Source: Burkholderia pseudomultivorans
GTDB taxonomy: Bacteria; Pseudomonadota; Gammaproteobacteria; Burkholderiales; Burkholderiaceae
DNA: 64,000 nt
Direction of reading: 5' to 3'
Assembly (NCBI RefSeq): GCF_001718415.1
Contig: NZ_CP013377.1
Location: forward strand, 558,001-622,000
Positions within the stretch are counted from its first letter, which is position 1; each line of letters begins with the position of its first letter. The position numbers and the translations under genes were made by a program. The notes under the pieces were generated by a model. It ran no database searches. It was not told the DNA's origin and saw only the letters and a list, made by a program, of their open reading frames with translations. Below are positions 45,258 to 55,744 of the stretch, in pieces.

Positions 45258-46283
45258 TCACGCGTGAATCACGAGCGCCGGAAACGCCGGGCCGCCGGCG
45301 GCCGCGCCCTGGGCGAGCGGGGCGACCTGCTTGCGGCGTTCGCGCGTCGGCGCGACGCCGAACGCGTCGCGATAGCTCTTGCTGAAATGGCACGCGGACT
45401 GGAAGCCGCACGCCATCGTGATGTGCATGATCGACATGTCGGTCTGCAACAGCAGCTCGCGCGCGCGGCGCAGCCGCAGCGTCAGGTAGTAGTGCGTCGG
45501 CGTCATGCCGAGATGCTCGCGGAACAGGCGCTGCAGTTGCCGCTGCGACATGTTCGCGAGCCGCGCGAGCTCCTCGCGCGACAGCGGCTCCTCGATGTTG
45601 TTCTCCATCAGCGAGATCACCTCGAACAGCGACTTGTTCGCGGAACCGAGGCGCGCGACGAGCGGCATGCGCTGCTGCGCGCTCGTGTCGCGCACATGCT
45701 CGACGATGAACTGCTCGGCGATCTGCGTGACGCGCGCGGTGCCCACGCGCGCGGCGATCAGGTTCAGCATCATGTCGAGCGGCGCGACGCCGCCCGTGCA
45801 CGTGATGCGGTCGCGGTCGATCACGAACAGTTCCTTCAGGAAGCGCGTGTCCGGAAACTCCTCCTTCAGCGCCGACATGTTTTCCCAGTGGATCGCGCAC
45901 GCGTAGCCGGCGAGCAGCCCCGACTTCGCGAGGGCGTAGGTGCCCGTGCACAGGCTGCCGAGCGGAATGCCCGAGCGCGCGAAGCGGCGCAGCGTCGACA
46001 GATGGGCAGGCGTCGTCGCGCGCTGCACGTCGACGCCGCCGCAGACGAACACGATGTCGGGCTGCCCCGCGCATTCGGCAGGGCCGGTATCGACCGTCAG
46101 GCCGTTGCTCGCCGTGACCGGGCCGCCGTCCGGACTGATCACCGACCAGCGGTAGAGCGGCTGGCCGCTCAGGTAGTTCGCCATCCGAAGCACCTCGATC
46201 GCATTGGTGAACGCGATCATCGTGAAATTCGGCAAGGGCATGAACGCGAAGTGGGACAGCGACGCTGTGCGGTCGGGCGACAT
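45258..46283 (-). CDS. gbdR: GbdR-like AraC-family regulator of glycine betaine catabolism
   Basis: 341 residues: N-terminal DJ-1/PfpI-like ligand domain (FTMIAFTNAIEVLRMANYLSG, FVCGGVDVQ, GSLCTGTYALAKSGLLAG), then a C-terminal AraC double helix-turn-helix (LARLANMSQRQLQRLFREHLGMTP, FQSACHFSKSYRDAFGVAP). This GlxA-type architecture is that of GbdR, which activates the betaine genes when glycine betaine or dimethylglycine is present. Divergent from the long betaine block, which supports the name. ATG 46283 chosen at the start of homology; the frame stays open upstream. Confidence 0.85.
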   Translation of the reverse strand: MSPDRTASLSHFAFMPLPNFTMIAFTNAIEVLRMANYLSGQPLYRWSVISPDGGPVTASNGLTVDTGPAECAGQPDIVFVCGGVDVQRATTPAHLSTLRRFARSGIPLGSLCTGTYALAKSGLLAGYACAIHWENMSALKEEFPDTRFLKELFVIDRDRITCTGGVAPLDMMLNLIAARVGTARVTQIAEQFIVEHVRDTSAQQRMPLVARLGSANKSLFEVISLMENNIEEPLSREELARLANMSQRQLQRLFREHLGMTPTHYYLTLRLRRARELLLQTDMSIMHITMACGFQSACHFSKSYRDAFGVAPTRERRKQVAPLAQGAAAGGPAFPALVIHA

Positions 46284-46728
46284 GGGGAGCGTTCCTTGAA
46301 TCTCTAATAGCTTTTGGCCCGAGGCACGGATCGGGCTACGGTATTGTGTGAGCGAGCGCAACAAGCGTGCCATACGGCTAAACCCTAGCTCCATACGTTG
46401 TCTGGGCTGAAGCGCGATGTTGCACTGCACCGAATCCGTGACGGCCTGCACCCCGATCGGGCGTCGGTGGCACTGCCGGCGTGCCAGTTCATAGGTGAAT
46501 CGGTTCGTCGGTTTTGTCGGTCATCCGAAAAAGCACGACCGGTTACTTGTACAAAACGGACGCGCATGGCGGAAAAGGCAAAGAACGCGTCTAAATTCAT
46601 CAATCTGCCGAAAATCCGAACGACAAGAATAGAGCCGTCGGCAGCCTTGCCCGGGACAGACGGAAAACCCAGGTACGGCGGGCCTTGAGCATCGGTTGCA
46701 GCCCCCCAATCTTCGCCACGGACGCACT
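46284..46728. promoter_or_regulatory. Divergent gbdR-glyA control region with a perfect TGGCAC-N7-GTGCCA palindrome
   Basis: 445 bases between the GbdR-like gene and the betaine block. The inverted repeat at 46468-46486 is the most obvious operator candidate. The stretch 46540-46680 is lower in GC and probably holds the glyA promoter. No gene seen. Binding by GbdR is inference. Confidence 0.6.
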
Positions 46729-48003
46729 ATGTCGAACACCCAGTCTTTCTTCTCGCAGCCCCTTGCCGAGCGCGACGCGCCGGTGCGCAGCGCCATCCTC
46801 AAGGAACTCGAGCGTCAGCAGTCGCAGGTCGAGCTGATCGCGTCGGAAAACATCGTGTCGCGCGCCGTGCTCGAGGCGCAGGGCTCGGTGCTGACCAACA
46901 AGTACGCGGAAGGCTATCCCGGCAAGCGCTACTACGGCGGCTGCGAATTCGCGGACGAGGTCGAGGCGCTGGCGATCGAGCGCGTGAAGCAGATCTTCAA
47001 CGCCGGCTATGCGAACGTGCAGCCGCACTCGGGCGCGCAGGCGAACGGCTCGGTGATGCTCGCGCTGGCCAAGCCGGGCGACACGGTGCTCGGCATGTCG
47101 CTCGACGCGGGCGGCCACCTGACGCACGGCGCGAAGCCGGCGCTGTCGGGCAAGTGGTTCAACGCGGTCCAGTACGGCGTGAACCGCGACACGATGCGGA
47201 TCGATTACGACCAGGTCGAGGAACTCGCCCAGCAGCACAAGCCCAGCCTGATCATCGCCGGCTTCTCGGCCTATCCGCGTGCGCTCGACTTCGCGCGCTT
47301 CCGCGCGATCGCCGACAGCGTCGGCGCGAAGCTGATGGTCGACATGGCGCACATCGCCGGCGTGATCGCCGCGGGCCGCCACGCGAACCCGGTCGAGCAT
47401 GCGCACGTCGTCACGTCGACCACCCACAAGACGCTGCGCGGCCCGCGCGGCGGCTTCGTGCTGACCAACGACGAGGAGATCGCGAAGAAGATCAACTCGG
47501 CCGTGTTCCCCGGCCTGCAGGGCGGCCCGCTGATGCACGTGATCGCCGGCAAGGCCGTCGCGTTCGGCGAAGTGCTGCACGCGGACTTCAAGACCTATAT
47601 CGACAACGTGCTCGCGAACGCGCAGGCGCTCGGCGAAGTGCTGAAGGCGGGCGGCGTCGATCTCGTCACCGGCGGCACCGACAACCACCTGCTGCTGGTC
47701 GACCTGCGCCCGAAGGGCCTGAAGGGCGCGCCGGTCGAGCAGGCGCTGGAGCGCGCCGGCATCACCTGCAACAAGAACGGCATTCCGTTCGACACCGAGA
47801 AGCCGACCGTCACGTCGGGCATCCGTCTCGGTACGCCGGCCGGCACGACGCGCGGCTTCGGCGTCGCGGAGTTCCGCGAGATCGGCCGTCTGATCCTCGA
47901 GGTGTTCGACGCGCTGCGCGCGAACCCGGAAGGCGACCGCGCGACCGAACAGCGCGTGCGCCGCGAGATCTTCGCGCTTTGCGAGCGCTTCCCGATTTAC
48001 TGA
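46729..48003 (+). CDS. glyA: Serine hydroxymethyltransferase GlyA
   Basis: 424-residue PLP enzyme interconverting glycine and serine with (methylene)tetrahydrofolate. PLP Lys234 lies in [16 protein letters not shown]; other motifs are [19 protein letters not shown] and [15 protein letters not shown]. Here it heads the betaine catabolic block, turning the glycine end-product into serine and using one-carbon units from the demethylations. It may be a second, pathway-specific copy. Next gene follows after 33 bases. Confidence 0.96.
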   Translation: MSNTQSFFSQPLAERDAPVRSAILKELERQQSQVELIASENIVSRAVLEAQGSVLTNKYAEGYPGKRYYGGCEFADEVEALAIERVKQIFNAGYANVQPHSGAQANGSVMLALAKPGDTVLGMSLDAGGHLTHGAKPALSGKWFNAVQYGVNRDTMRIDYDQVEELAQQHKPSLIIAGFSAYPRALDFARFRAIADSVGAKLMVDMAHIAGVIAAGRHANPVEHAHVVTSTTHKTLRGPRGGFVLTNDEEIAKKINSAVFPGLQGGPLMHVIAGKAVAFGEVLHADFKTYIDNVLANAQALGEVLKAGGVDLVTGGTDNHLLLVDLRPKGLKGAPVEQALERAGITCNKNGIPFDTEKPTVTSGIRLGTPAGTTRGFGVAEFREIGRLILEVFDALRANPEGDRATEQRVRREIFALCERFPIY

Positions 48004-48036
48004 TCGACACCGACACGACTGGAGCGAGAGAAAACC

Positions 48037-49008
<972 letters not shown>

Positions 49009-49150
49009 GCGCCGCGCGCTGCCCGACCGCCTAGCCGCCAGCGATTCGATACAAAAAAACGGGACGTGCCCGCGCCAGTCGCGCGGGCGCGCGGACGAAC
49101 ACATGCCTGCGCCCGAGCCGCGCGGCGTTTTTCCTCACGGAGTCACCACG

Positions 49151-49684
49151 ATGCAACCGCAACTGCCGATCGATGTCGATCCCGATACCGGCGTCTGGAC
49201 CACCGACGCGCTGCCGATGCTGTACGTGCCGCGTCACTTCTTCACGAACAACCACGTCGCCGTCGAGGAAGCGCTCGGCGTCGAAGCGTACGCCGCGATC
49301 CTGTACAAGGCCGGCTACAAGTCCGCATACCACTGGTGCGACAAGGAAGCGAAGCAGCACGGGCTGACCGGCATGGCGGTGTTCGAGCATTACCTGAAGC
49401 GCCTGTCGCAGCGCGGCTGGGGTCTGTTCTCGATCATCGAGGCCGACCCGGCCAGCGCGCACGCGAAGATCGAACTGCGCCACTCGTCGTTCGTGCTCCA
49501 GCAGCCGGGCAAGGAAGGCAAGCTCTGCTACATGTTCGCCGGCTGGTTCGCCGGCGCGATGGACTGGGTCAACGACACGACGCCGGAAGGCAAGGATGCG
49601 CCGCGCGCGCAGTCGAGGGAAGTGCAGTGTGCGGCCGAGCACCACGACCACTGCGTCTTCGAAGTGTCGCCGATCGCGCACTGA
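49151..49684 (+). CDS. Small V4R-like (DUF5943-type) protein of the dgc operon
   Basis: 177 residues, cytoplasmic, no membrane segment. Features: MLYVPRHFFTNNHVAVEEALG, ILYKAGYKSAYHWCDKEAK, KIELRHSSFVLQQPGKEGKLCYMFAGWFAGAMDW and CAAEHHDHCVFEVSP, the last resembling the cysteine motif of V4R (4-vinyl reductase) domains. ATG 49151 has CGGAG eight bases upstream. Found before dgcA in betaine operons. Possibly a carrier or sensor of a small hydrophobic or methylated compound; function not established. Confidence 0.78.
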   Translation: MQPQLPIDVDPDTGVWTTDALPMLYVPRHFFTNNHVAVEEALGVEAYAAILYKAGYKSAYHWCDKEAKQHGLTGMAVFEHYLKRLSQRGWGLFSIIEADPASAHAKIELRHSSFVLQQPGKEGKLCYMFAGWFAGAMDWVNDTTPEGKDAPRAQSREVQCAAEHHDHCVFEVSPIAH

Positions 49685-49743
49685 TGCACTGATACAGAAA
49701 ACACCCGCAACACGAGACATTCGAACGCCAGAGGTCGCCTGCG

Positions 49744-51807
49744 ATGCGTTATCCCCACCTGTTCAAACCCATGCAGCTGAACCAGCTGACGCTGCGCAAC
49801 CGGATCGTCAGCACCGCGCATGCGGAGGTGTATGCCGAGCCGGGCGGCCTGCCGGGCGACCGCTACATCCGCTACTACGAGGAAAAGGCGAAGGGCGGCG
49901 TCGGCCTCGCGATCTGCGGCGGGTCGAGCCCCGTGTCGATCGACAGCCCGCAGGGCTGGTGGAAATCGGTGAACCTGTCGAACGACAAGATCATCGACCC
50001 GCTCACGCGGCTCGCCGACGCGATGCACAAGCACGGCGCGAAGATCATGATCCAGGCGACGCACATGGGCCGCCGCTCGTCGTTCCACGGCGAGCACTGG
50101 CCGCACCTGATGTCGCCGTCGGGCGTGCGCGAGCCGGTGCACCGCGGCAACGCGAAGATCATCGAGATCGAGGAGATCCGCCGCATCATCGGCGATTTCG
50201 CCGCGGCCGCGAAGCGCGTGCAGGCGGCCGGCATGGACGGCATCGAGATCTCGGCCGCGCACCAGCACCTGATCGACCAGTTCTGGAGCCCGCGCTCGAA
50301 CCATCGCACCGACGAATGGGGCGGCAGCCTCGAGAACCGTCTGCGCTTCGGCATCGAGGTGCTGACGGCCGTGCGCGAAGCGGTCGGCAAGGACTTCTGC
50401 GTCGGCCTGCGCATGTGCGGCGACGAATTCCACGAGGACGGCCTCGATCACGAAGCGCTGAAGGAAATCGCGCAGGCGATGGCCGAGACGGGGCTGATCG
50501 ACTACCTGAGCGTGGTCGGCTCGGGCGGCGACACGCACAACACGATCGCGAACTGCATGCCGCCGATGGCGCTGCCGCCGGAGCCGTTCGTGCATCTCGC
50601 GGCCGGCATCAAGTCGGTGGTGAAGATTCCGGTGATGCATGCGCAGAGCATCCGCGACGCGGGCCAGGCCGAACGCCTGCTCGCGAACGGGATGATCGAC
50701 CTGGTCGGCATGACGCGCGCGCAGATCGCCGATCCGCACATGGTGATCAAGATCCGCGACGGCCGCGAGGACGAAATCAAGCAGTGCGTCGGCGCGAACT
50801 ACTGCATCGACCGCCAGTACAACGGCCTCGACGTGCTGTGCATCCAGAACGCGGCCACCTCGCGCGAAGCGACGATGCCGCACATCATCGAGAAGTCGCG
50901 CGGGCCGAAGCGCAAGGTGGTAGTGGTGGGCGCGGGCCCGGCGGGGCTGGAGGCGGCGCGCGTCGCGAAGCTGCGCGGCCACGACGTGGTGCTGTTCGAG
51001 AAGAACGCGGAAGTCGGCGGCCAGGTGATGATCGCCGCGAAGGCGCCGCAGCGCGAACAGATGTCGGGGATCATCCGCTGGTTCGACATGGAGACGAAGC
51101 GCCTGGGCGTCGATCGCCGCCTCGGCGTGGCGGCCGACGAAAAGACGATCATGGCCGAGAAGCCGGACATCGTCGTGCTCGCGACCGGCGGTTCGAGCTT
51201 CACGTGGCAGGTGCCGGGCTGGGGCGTGGCCGAAGGGCTGGCCGTCAGTTCGTGGGACATCCTGACCGGCAAGGTCGAGCCGAAGCAGAACGTGCTGCTG
51301 TTCGACGGCGTGAGCACTCACGCGGGCGCGGGCGTGGCCGACTTCATGGCGAGCCGCGGCTCGAAGGTCGAGGTCGTCACGCCGGACGTGAAGGTCGCCG
51401 ACGACTGCGGCGGCACGACCTTCCCGATCTTCTATCGCCGCCTGTACGCGCTCGGCGTGATCGCGACGCCGAACACGATGCTCGACCGTGTCTATGAAGA
51501 AAACGGCAAGAAGATCGCCGTGCTGCGCAACGAGTACACGGAAGAACTGGAAGAGCGCGCGGTCGACCAGGTCGTGATCGAGAACGGTTCGTCGCCGAAC
51601 GACGAGCTGTACTGGAAGCTGAAGCCGGAATCGGTGAACCGCGGCCAGATCGATCCGCACACGCTGTTCGCGGCCGAGCCGCAGCCGTGCCTGTCGGAAG
51701 AACTCGGCAACGGCCGCTTCCTGCTGTTCCGCGTCGGCGACTGCATCTCGATGCACAACGTCCACGGCGCGATCTACGACTCGCTGCGTCTCGTCAAGGA
51801 TTTCTAA
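49744..51807 (+). CDS. dgcA: Dimethylglycine demethylase subunit DgcA
   Basis: 687 residues. An N-terminal old-yellow-enzyme TIM barrel (PHLFKPMQLNQLTLRNRIVSTAH, DGIEISAAHQHLIDQFWSP, ENRLRFGIEVL) binds FMN and does the demethylation of dimethylglycine to sarcosine. A C-terminal trimethylamine-dehydrogenase-like part has the dinucleotide site VVVVGAGPAGLEAARVA (about residue 395). The linker where relatives hold a 4Fe-4S cluster reads CVGANYC...LC, missing one usual Cys. Two bases separate it from dgcB. Confidence 0.9.
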   Translation: MRYPHLFKPMQLNQLTLRNRIVSTAHAEVYAEPGGLPGDRYIRYYEEKAKGGVGLAICGGSSPVSIDSPQGWWKSVNLSNDKIIDPLTRLADAMHKHGAKIMIQATHMGRRSSFHGEHWPHLMSPSGVREPVHRGNAKIIEIEEIRRIIGDFAAAAKRVQAAGMDGIEISAAHQHLIDQFWSPRSNHRTDEWGGSLENRLRFGIEVLTAVREAVGKDFCVGLRMCGDEFHEDGLDHEALKEIAQAMAETGLIDYLSVVGSGGDTHNTIANCMPPMALPPEPFVHLAAGIKSVVKIPVMHAQSIRDAGQAERLLANGMIDLVGMTRAQIADPHMVIKIRDGREDEIKQCVGANYCIDRQYNGLDVLCIQNAATSREATMPHIIEKSRGPKRKVVVVGAGPAGLEAARVAKLRGHDVVLFEKNAEVGGQVMIAAKAPQREQMSGIIRWFDMETKRLGVDRRLGVAADEKTIMAEKPDIVVLATGGSSFTWQVPGWGVAEGLAVSSWDILTGKVEPKQNVLLFDGVSTHAGAGVADFMASRGSKVEVVTPDVKVADDCGGTTFPIFYRRLYALGVIATPNTMLDRVYEENGKKIAVLRNEYTEELEERAVDQVVIENGSSPNDELYWKLKPESVNRGQIDPHTLFAAEPQPCLSEELGNGRFLLFRVGDCISMHNVHGAIYDSLRLVKDF

Positions 51808-51809
51808 AG

Positions 51810-53735
51810 ATGAATCCGGCTTTCCTGATTACCGCACTGTTGTGGCTGTCGGTGGCGGGGCTCGCGTTCGCGGTCGCGAAGCGCTCGTCGTACTGGCGTC
51901 TCGGCCGGGCCACCGCGCCCGGCTCGTTCGGCATCGCGAACCTGTTCGCGATTCCGAAGCGCTACTTCGTCGACCTGCACCACGTGGTCGCGCGCGATCC
52001 GTACATCGCGAAGACGCACGTCGCGACGGCCGGCGGCGCGATCGCCGCGCTCGCGCTGGTGTTCGTCAACTACGGCCTCGCGATCTATTCGCCGTGGCTC
52101 GACAAGCTGATCTTCCTGGCGGCGCTCGCGATGCTGGTCGGCGCGGTGTTCGTATGGCGCCGCCGCGCAGCGAAGGACGTGCCGGCGCGGCTCTCCAAGG
52201 GCCCGTGGAACGCGCTGCCCTGGCTGCTCGGCTCGTTCGCGCTCGGCCTCGTGCTGTTCATGCTGGTGCCGACCGGCGCGATGTCGGGTGCGTTCGCGGT
52301 GCTCTGCGCGCTGCTGATCGGCGCCGGCGCGTTCACGATGACGATCGGCGCCGCAAAGGGCGGCCCGATGAAGCATGCGATCGCCGGCCTGCTGCACCTG
52401 GCCTTCCACCCGCGCCAGGAGCGTTTCGCCGCGACCCGCGAGTCGTTCACCGGCGACGGCGACGCGACGCCGCCGACCGCGCTGAAGCTGCCCGACATCG
52501 AGCACGAGGAGTATGGCGTCGCGAAGCCGGTCGAATTCCGCTGGAACCAGCTGCTGAGCTTCGACGCCTGCGTGCAGTGCGGCAAGTGCGAAGCCGCGTG
52601 CCCCGCGTTCGCGTCGGGCCAGCCGCTGAACCCGAAGAAGCTGATCCAGGATCTCGTGGTCGGGATGGCGGGCGGCACCGATGCCGCGTATGCGGGCAGC
52701 CCGACGCCGGGCCTCGCGGTCGGCCAGCATCGCGGCGAGCCGAACGGCCCGATCGTGTCGGGCCTGATCGAGGAACAGACGCTGTGGTCGTGCACGACCT
52801 GCCGCGCCTGCGTGCAGGAGTGCCCGATGCTGATCGAGCACGTCGACGCGATCGTCGACATGCGCCGCAACCGCACGCTCGTGCACGGCACGGTGCCGGG
52901 CAAGGGCCAGGAAGTGCTCGCGAATCTGCGCGAGACCGGCACGATGGGCGGCTACGACACGGCCGCGCGCTACGACTGGTCGGTCGACCTGAACGCGCCG
53001 GTCGCGCAGCCGGGCAAGCGGGTCGACGTGCTGTTCGTCGCCGGCGAGGGGGCGTTCGACATGCGCTACCAGCGCACGCTGCGCGCGTTCGTCAAGGTGC
53101 TGAACAAGGCCGGCGTCGACTATGCGGTGCTCGGCCCCACCGAGACCGACACGGGCGACGTCGCACGCCGGCTCGGCGACGAGGCGACGTTCCAGCAGAT
53201 GGCGAAACGCCTGATCGGCACGCTCGGCGAGCTGTCGTACCAGCAGATCGTCACGGCCGACCCGCACGTGATGCACAGCCTGCGCAACGAATATCGCGCG
53301 CTCGGACTGCGCGTGACGGTCAAGCACCACACGACCTATCTCGCGGAGCTCGCCGACAGCGGCCGGATTGCGCCGAAGGCCGTCGAGGCGCTGCAGGAGA
53401 AGCGCACCACGTATCACGATCCGTGCTACCTCGGCCGCTACAACGGCGAGACGGAAGCGCCGCGCAAGCTGCTGAAGACGATCGGGATCCAGGTCGTCGA
53501 GATGGAGCGCAACGGCATGCGCGGCCGCTGCTGCGGCGGTGGCGGCGGTGCGCCGCTGACCGACATCCCCGGCAAGCAGCGCATCCCGGACATTCGCATC
53601 GCCGACGCGCGCACCATCGGTGCCGACGTGGTCGCGGTCGCATGCCCGAACTGCACGGCCATGCTCGAAGGCGTCGTGGGCCCGCGCCCGGACGTGCTCG
53701 ATGTGGCTGAACTCGTCGCTGCCTCGCTGGAGTGA
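51810..53735 (+). CDS. dgcB: Dimethylglycine demethylase subunit DgcB (membrane Fe-S oxidoreductase)
   Basis: 641 residues. Several N-terminal membrane helices (about residues 1-20, 71-90, 97-115, 134-180) are followed by two 4Fe-4S motifs, CVQCGKCEAACP and CTTCRACVQECP. Then comes a CCG-type heterodisulfide-reductase-like domain (YHDPCYLGRYNGE, RCCGGGGGAPL, CPNCTAML). Takes electrons from DgcA or the ETF and passes them to the quinone pool at the inner membrane. Immediately behind dgcA and five bases before etfA. Confidence 0.9.
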   Translation: MNPAFLITALLWLSVAGLAFAVAKRSSYWRLGRATAPGSFGIANLFAIPKRYFVDLHHVVARDPYIAKTHVATAGGAIAALALVFVNYGLAIYSPWLDKLIFLAALAMLVGAVFVWRRRAAKDVPARLSKGPWNALPWLLGSFALGLVLFMLVPTGAMSGAFAVLCALLIGAGAFTMTIGAAKGGPMKHAIAGLLHLAFHPRQERFAATRESFTGDGDATPPTALKLPDIEHEEYGVAKPVEFRWNQLLSFDACVQCGKCEAACPAFASGQPLNPKKLIQDLVVGMAGGTDAAYAGSPTPGLAVGQHRGEPNGPIVSGLIEEQTLWSCTTCRACVQECPMLIEHVDAIVDMRRNRTLVHGTVPGKGQEVLANLRETGTMGGYDTAARYDWSVDLNAPVAQPGKRVDVLFVAGEGAFDMRYQRTLRAFVKVLNKAGVDYAVLGPTETDTGDVARRLGDEATFQQMAKRLIGTLGELSYQQIVTADPHVMHSLRNEYRALGLRVTVKHHTTYLAELADSGRIAPKAVEALQEKRTTYHDPCYLGRYNGETEAPRKLLKTIGIQVVEMERNGMRGRCCGGGGGAPLTDIPGKQRIPDIRIADARTIGADVVAVACPNCTAMLEGVVGPRPDVLDVAELVAASLE

Positions 53736-53740
53736 ACCGG

Positions 53741-54910
53741 ATGAACACGATCAAACGAATCGATCCGCGCCGGCCCTTCATCATCACGCCGGCCGGCCTG
53801 AAGCGCATCACGCTCGGCGAGGAAGGCAGCGCCGACGCCAGCGCCGCGAACTGGTCCGGGCACGGCCACGCGGCGTCGGCCGCCAAGCCGCGCCGCGCGC
53901 TGCAGGATCCGAAGCACGTGCTGCTGGTGGTCGCGCACAGCGAGCGCGGCGCGCTCGACGACCCGGCGCGCCAGGCGATCGCGGCCGCCGCGCTGCTCGC
54001 CGATGCGCAGACCGAAGTCGCGCTGCTCGCGTTCGGCGAACTGAAGGACGACGTCGCCGAACTGGGCGTCGACAAGCTGGTGGAACTCGCCGGCTTCGAT
54101 CGCCGCGCGTTCGCGCCCGAAAGCGAACTGCAAGCATTGCAGGCCTGCGTGGCGGCGCTCGCGCCGAAGCACGTATTCCTGCCCGACAACGCGACCGGCG
54201 ACGGCGATCTCGGTCGCCGCTATGCGGCGGCGGCCGGCGCAAGCGTCGCGACGCACGTCGTCGAGATCGACGCGAAGCACGTCGGCGCGTATGTGCATGC
54301 GAAGCGCGCGTTCGCGACGCGCGCGCTGCCCGACGTGATCCTGCTCGCGCCGAACGCGGTCGAGGCGAAGCTGCCGTTCGTCGGCGCGGGCGAGCGCCTG
54401 GCCGCCGATTTCATCCGTCCGGCCGGCGACGCCGCGCAACCGTACCGCGATCTCGGCCTCGAGGAACTCGACGCCGCGCAGGTCGCGCTCGAGGAAGCCG
54501 ACTTCATCGTGTCGGCCGGCAACGGCGTGACCGACATCGGCGCGTTCGAGCGGCTGGCCGCCACCTTCGGCGCGGCGATCGGCGCGAGCCGCGTCGCGGT
54601 CGACAACGGCCATTTCACGCGCGACAAGCAGGTCGGCGCGACCGGCAAGACGGTCGAGGCCAGCGTGTACATCGCGTTCGGCATTTCGGGCGCGGTGCAG
54701 CATCTGCAGGGGATCAAGGACTGCCGCCACGTGATCGCGGTGAACCTCGACGGCAGCGCGCCGATCGCGAAGCGCGCGAACCTGACGGTGGTCGGCGACG
54801 CGCAGGCGACGATCGCCGCGCTGATCGAACAGGTGCAGGCCGCGCGCGCCGCGCGCGGACAATCGCCGGCCGCGGTCGGCGCCCGTGAACCGGAAGGAGT
54901 TGCAGCATGA
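53741..54910 (+). CDS. etfA: Electron transfer flavoprotein alpha subunit of the dgc system
   Basis: 389 residues, longer than the usual ~310 because of an N-terminal extension (about 75 residues beginning MNTIKRIDPRRPFIITPAG). The C-terminal FAD domain is typical: IVSAGNGVTDIGAFE, VDNGHFTRDKQVGATGKTVEASVYIAFGISGAVQHLQGI, VNLDGSAPIAKRA. I chose ATG 53741 with GGAG eight bases upstream over GTG 53732. It forms a dedicated ETF with the next gene and carries electrons from DgcA. Confidence 0.88.
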   Translation: MNTIKRIDPRRPFIITPAGLKRITLGEEGSADASAANWSGHGHAASAAKPRRALQDPKHVLLVVAHSERGALDDPARQAIAAAALLADAQTEVALLAFGELKDDVAELGVDKLVELAGFDRRAFAPESELQALQACVAALAPKHVFLPDNATGDGDLGRRYAAAAGASVATHVVEIDAKHVGAYVHAKRAFATRALPDVILLAPNAVEAKLPFVGAGERLAADFIRPAGDAAQPYRDLGLEELDAAQVALEEADFIVSAGNGVTDIGAFERLAATFGAAIGASRVAVDNGHFTRDKQVGATGKTVEASVYIAFGISGAVQHLQGIKDCRHVIAVNLDGSAPIAKRANLTVVGDAQATIAALIEQVQAARAARGQSPAAVGAREPEGVAA

Positions 54911-55692
54911 ATGCCCCCCGCCAGTTGCAACGCATCGCGGTGCTCGTGTCCGTCGGCCGGCACCCCGTCAGCGGCGCCGCGCGCTACAGCCGCAACGACG
55001 CGGCCGCGCTCGAGACAGGCCGCGCGCTCGCCGAGCGGCATCGCGCGAAGCTCGACGTGATCCATGCGGGCGATCCCGCGAATCCGGCGCTCGCCGAATA
55101 CCTGGCGCTCGGCGCGCGCGAGGTCGAGGTGCTGGTCTGCGACGACGGCGAGGATGTCGCGCATGCGCTCGCCGCGCGCGTCGAGGGCTACGACCTCGTG
55201 CTGACCGGCACGCGCGCCGAGGGCGCGTACGACACCGGGATGCTGCCGTATCGCGTCGCTGCGTTGCTCGGCTATCCGCTCGTCGGCTCGGCCGTCGACG
55301 TGACGATCGACGGCGACCGCGCAGCAGTCCGGCAATTTTTGCCGAAAGGTTTGCGGCGGCGCGTCGATGCGGCGCTGCCGGCCGTCGTCGCGGTCCATCC
55401 GCTTGCCAATGCGCAGCCGCGCTACGCGTACGCCCGGCTGCGCGCCGGCGCGATCCGTCCGAGCCGCACGGCGACCGGCCGGGATGCCGAAGCGGCGGCG
55501 TGGACGGTCGGCGCGATCGAGCGCAAACCCGTCAAGCTGGTCGCGGCCGAGAAGCGCTCCGGGCATGCCCGGATGCTGTCGGCGACGACGACCGAAAGCC
55601 GCGGCGGCAACGTCGTAATTGAGGGGAGTTCAGTCGAAAAAGCACAAGTGATCCTCACGTATTTGCGCGAGCATCAGCTCATCGACTATTGA
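54907..55692 (+). CDS. etfB: Electron transfer flavoprotein beta subunit of the dgc system
   Basis: 261 residues of the ETF-beta fold. Opens QRIAVLVSVGRHPVSG; ALETGRALAERHRAKLDVIHAG; the AMP-site region is YDLVLTGTRAEGAYDTGMLPYRVAALLGYPLVG. Overlaps etfA by four bases (ATGA). The order alpha then beta is the reverse of the housekeeping fixB/etf order, marking it as the pathway-specific pair. Confidence 0.88.
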   Translation: MNAPRQLQRIAVLVSVGRHPVSGAARYSRNDAAALETGRALAERHRAKLDVIHAGDPANPALAEYLALGAREVEVLVCDDGEDVAHALAARVEGYDLVLTGTRAEGAYDTGMLPYRVAALLGYPLVGSAVDVTIDGDRAAVRQFLPKGLRRRVDAALPAVVAVHPLANAQPRYAYARLRAGAIRPSRTATGRDAEAAAWTVGAIERKPVKLVAAEKRSGHARMLSATTTESRGGNVVIEGSSVEKAQVILTYLREHQLIDY

Positions 55693-55744
55693 TTTTGATG
55701 CCTGTCGGCAAGAACCCAGGGATGCAAGGAATCCGGAGCAAACG

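Noticed and set aside
45204..46307. A 367-codon open frame opposite gbdR
   Set aside because: Arg/Glu/His-rich antisense shadow; the minus-strand frame has clear PfpI and AraC domains.
49060..49115. Hairpin GCCCGCGC-CAGTC-GCGCGGGC preceded by A7
   Set aside because: It would terminate minus-strand transcription, but no minus-strand gene ends here; not called as a terminator.
49528..51765. A 745-codon open frame on the minus strand
   Set aside because: Antisense to dgcA; no motifs and shadow-like composition.
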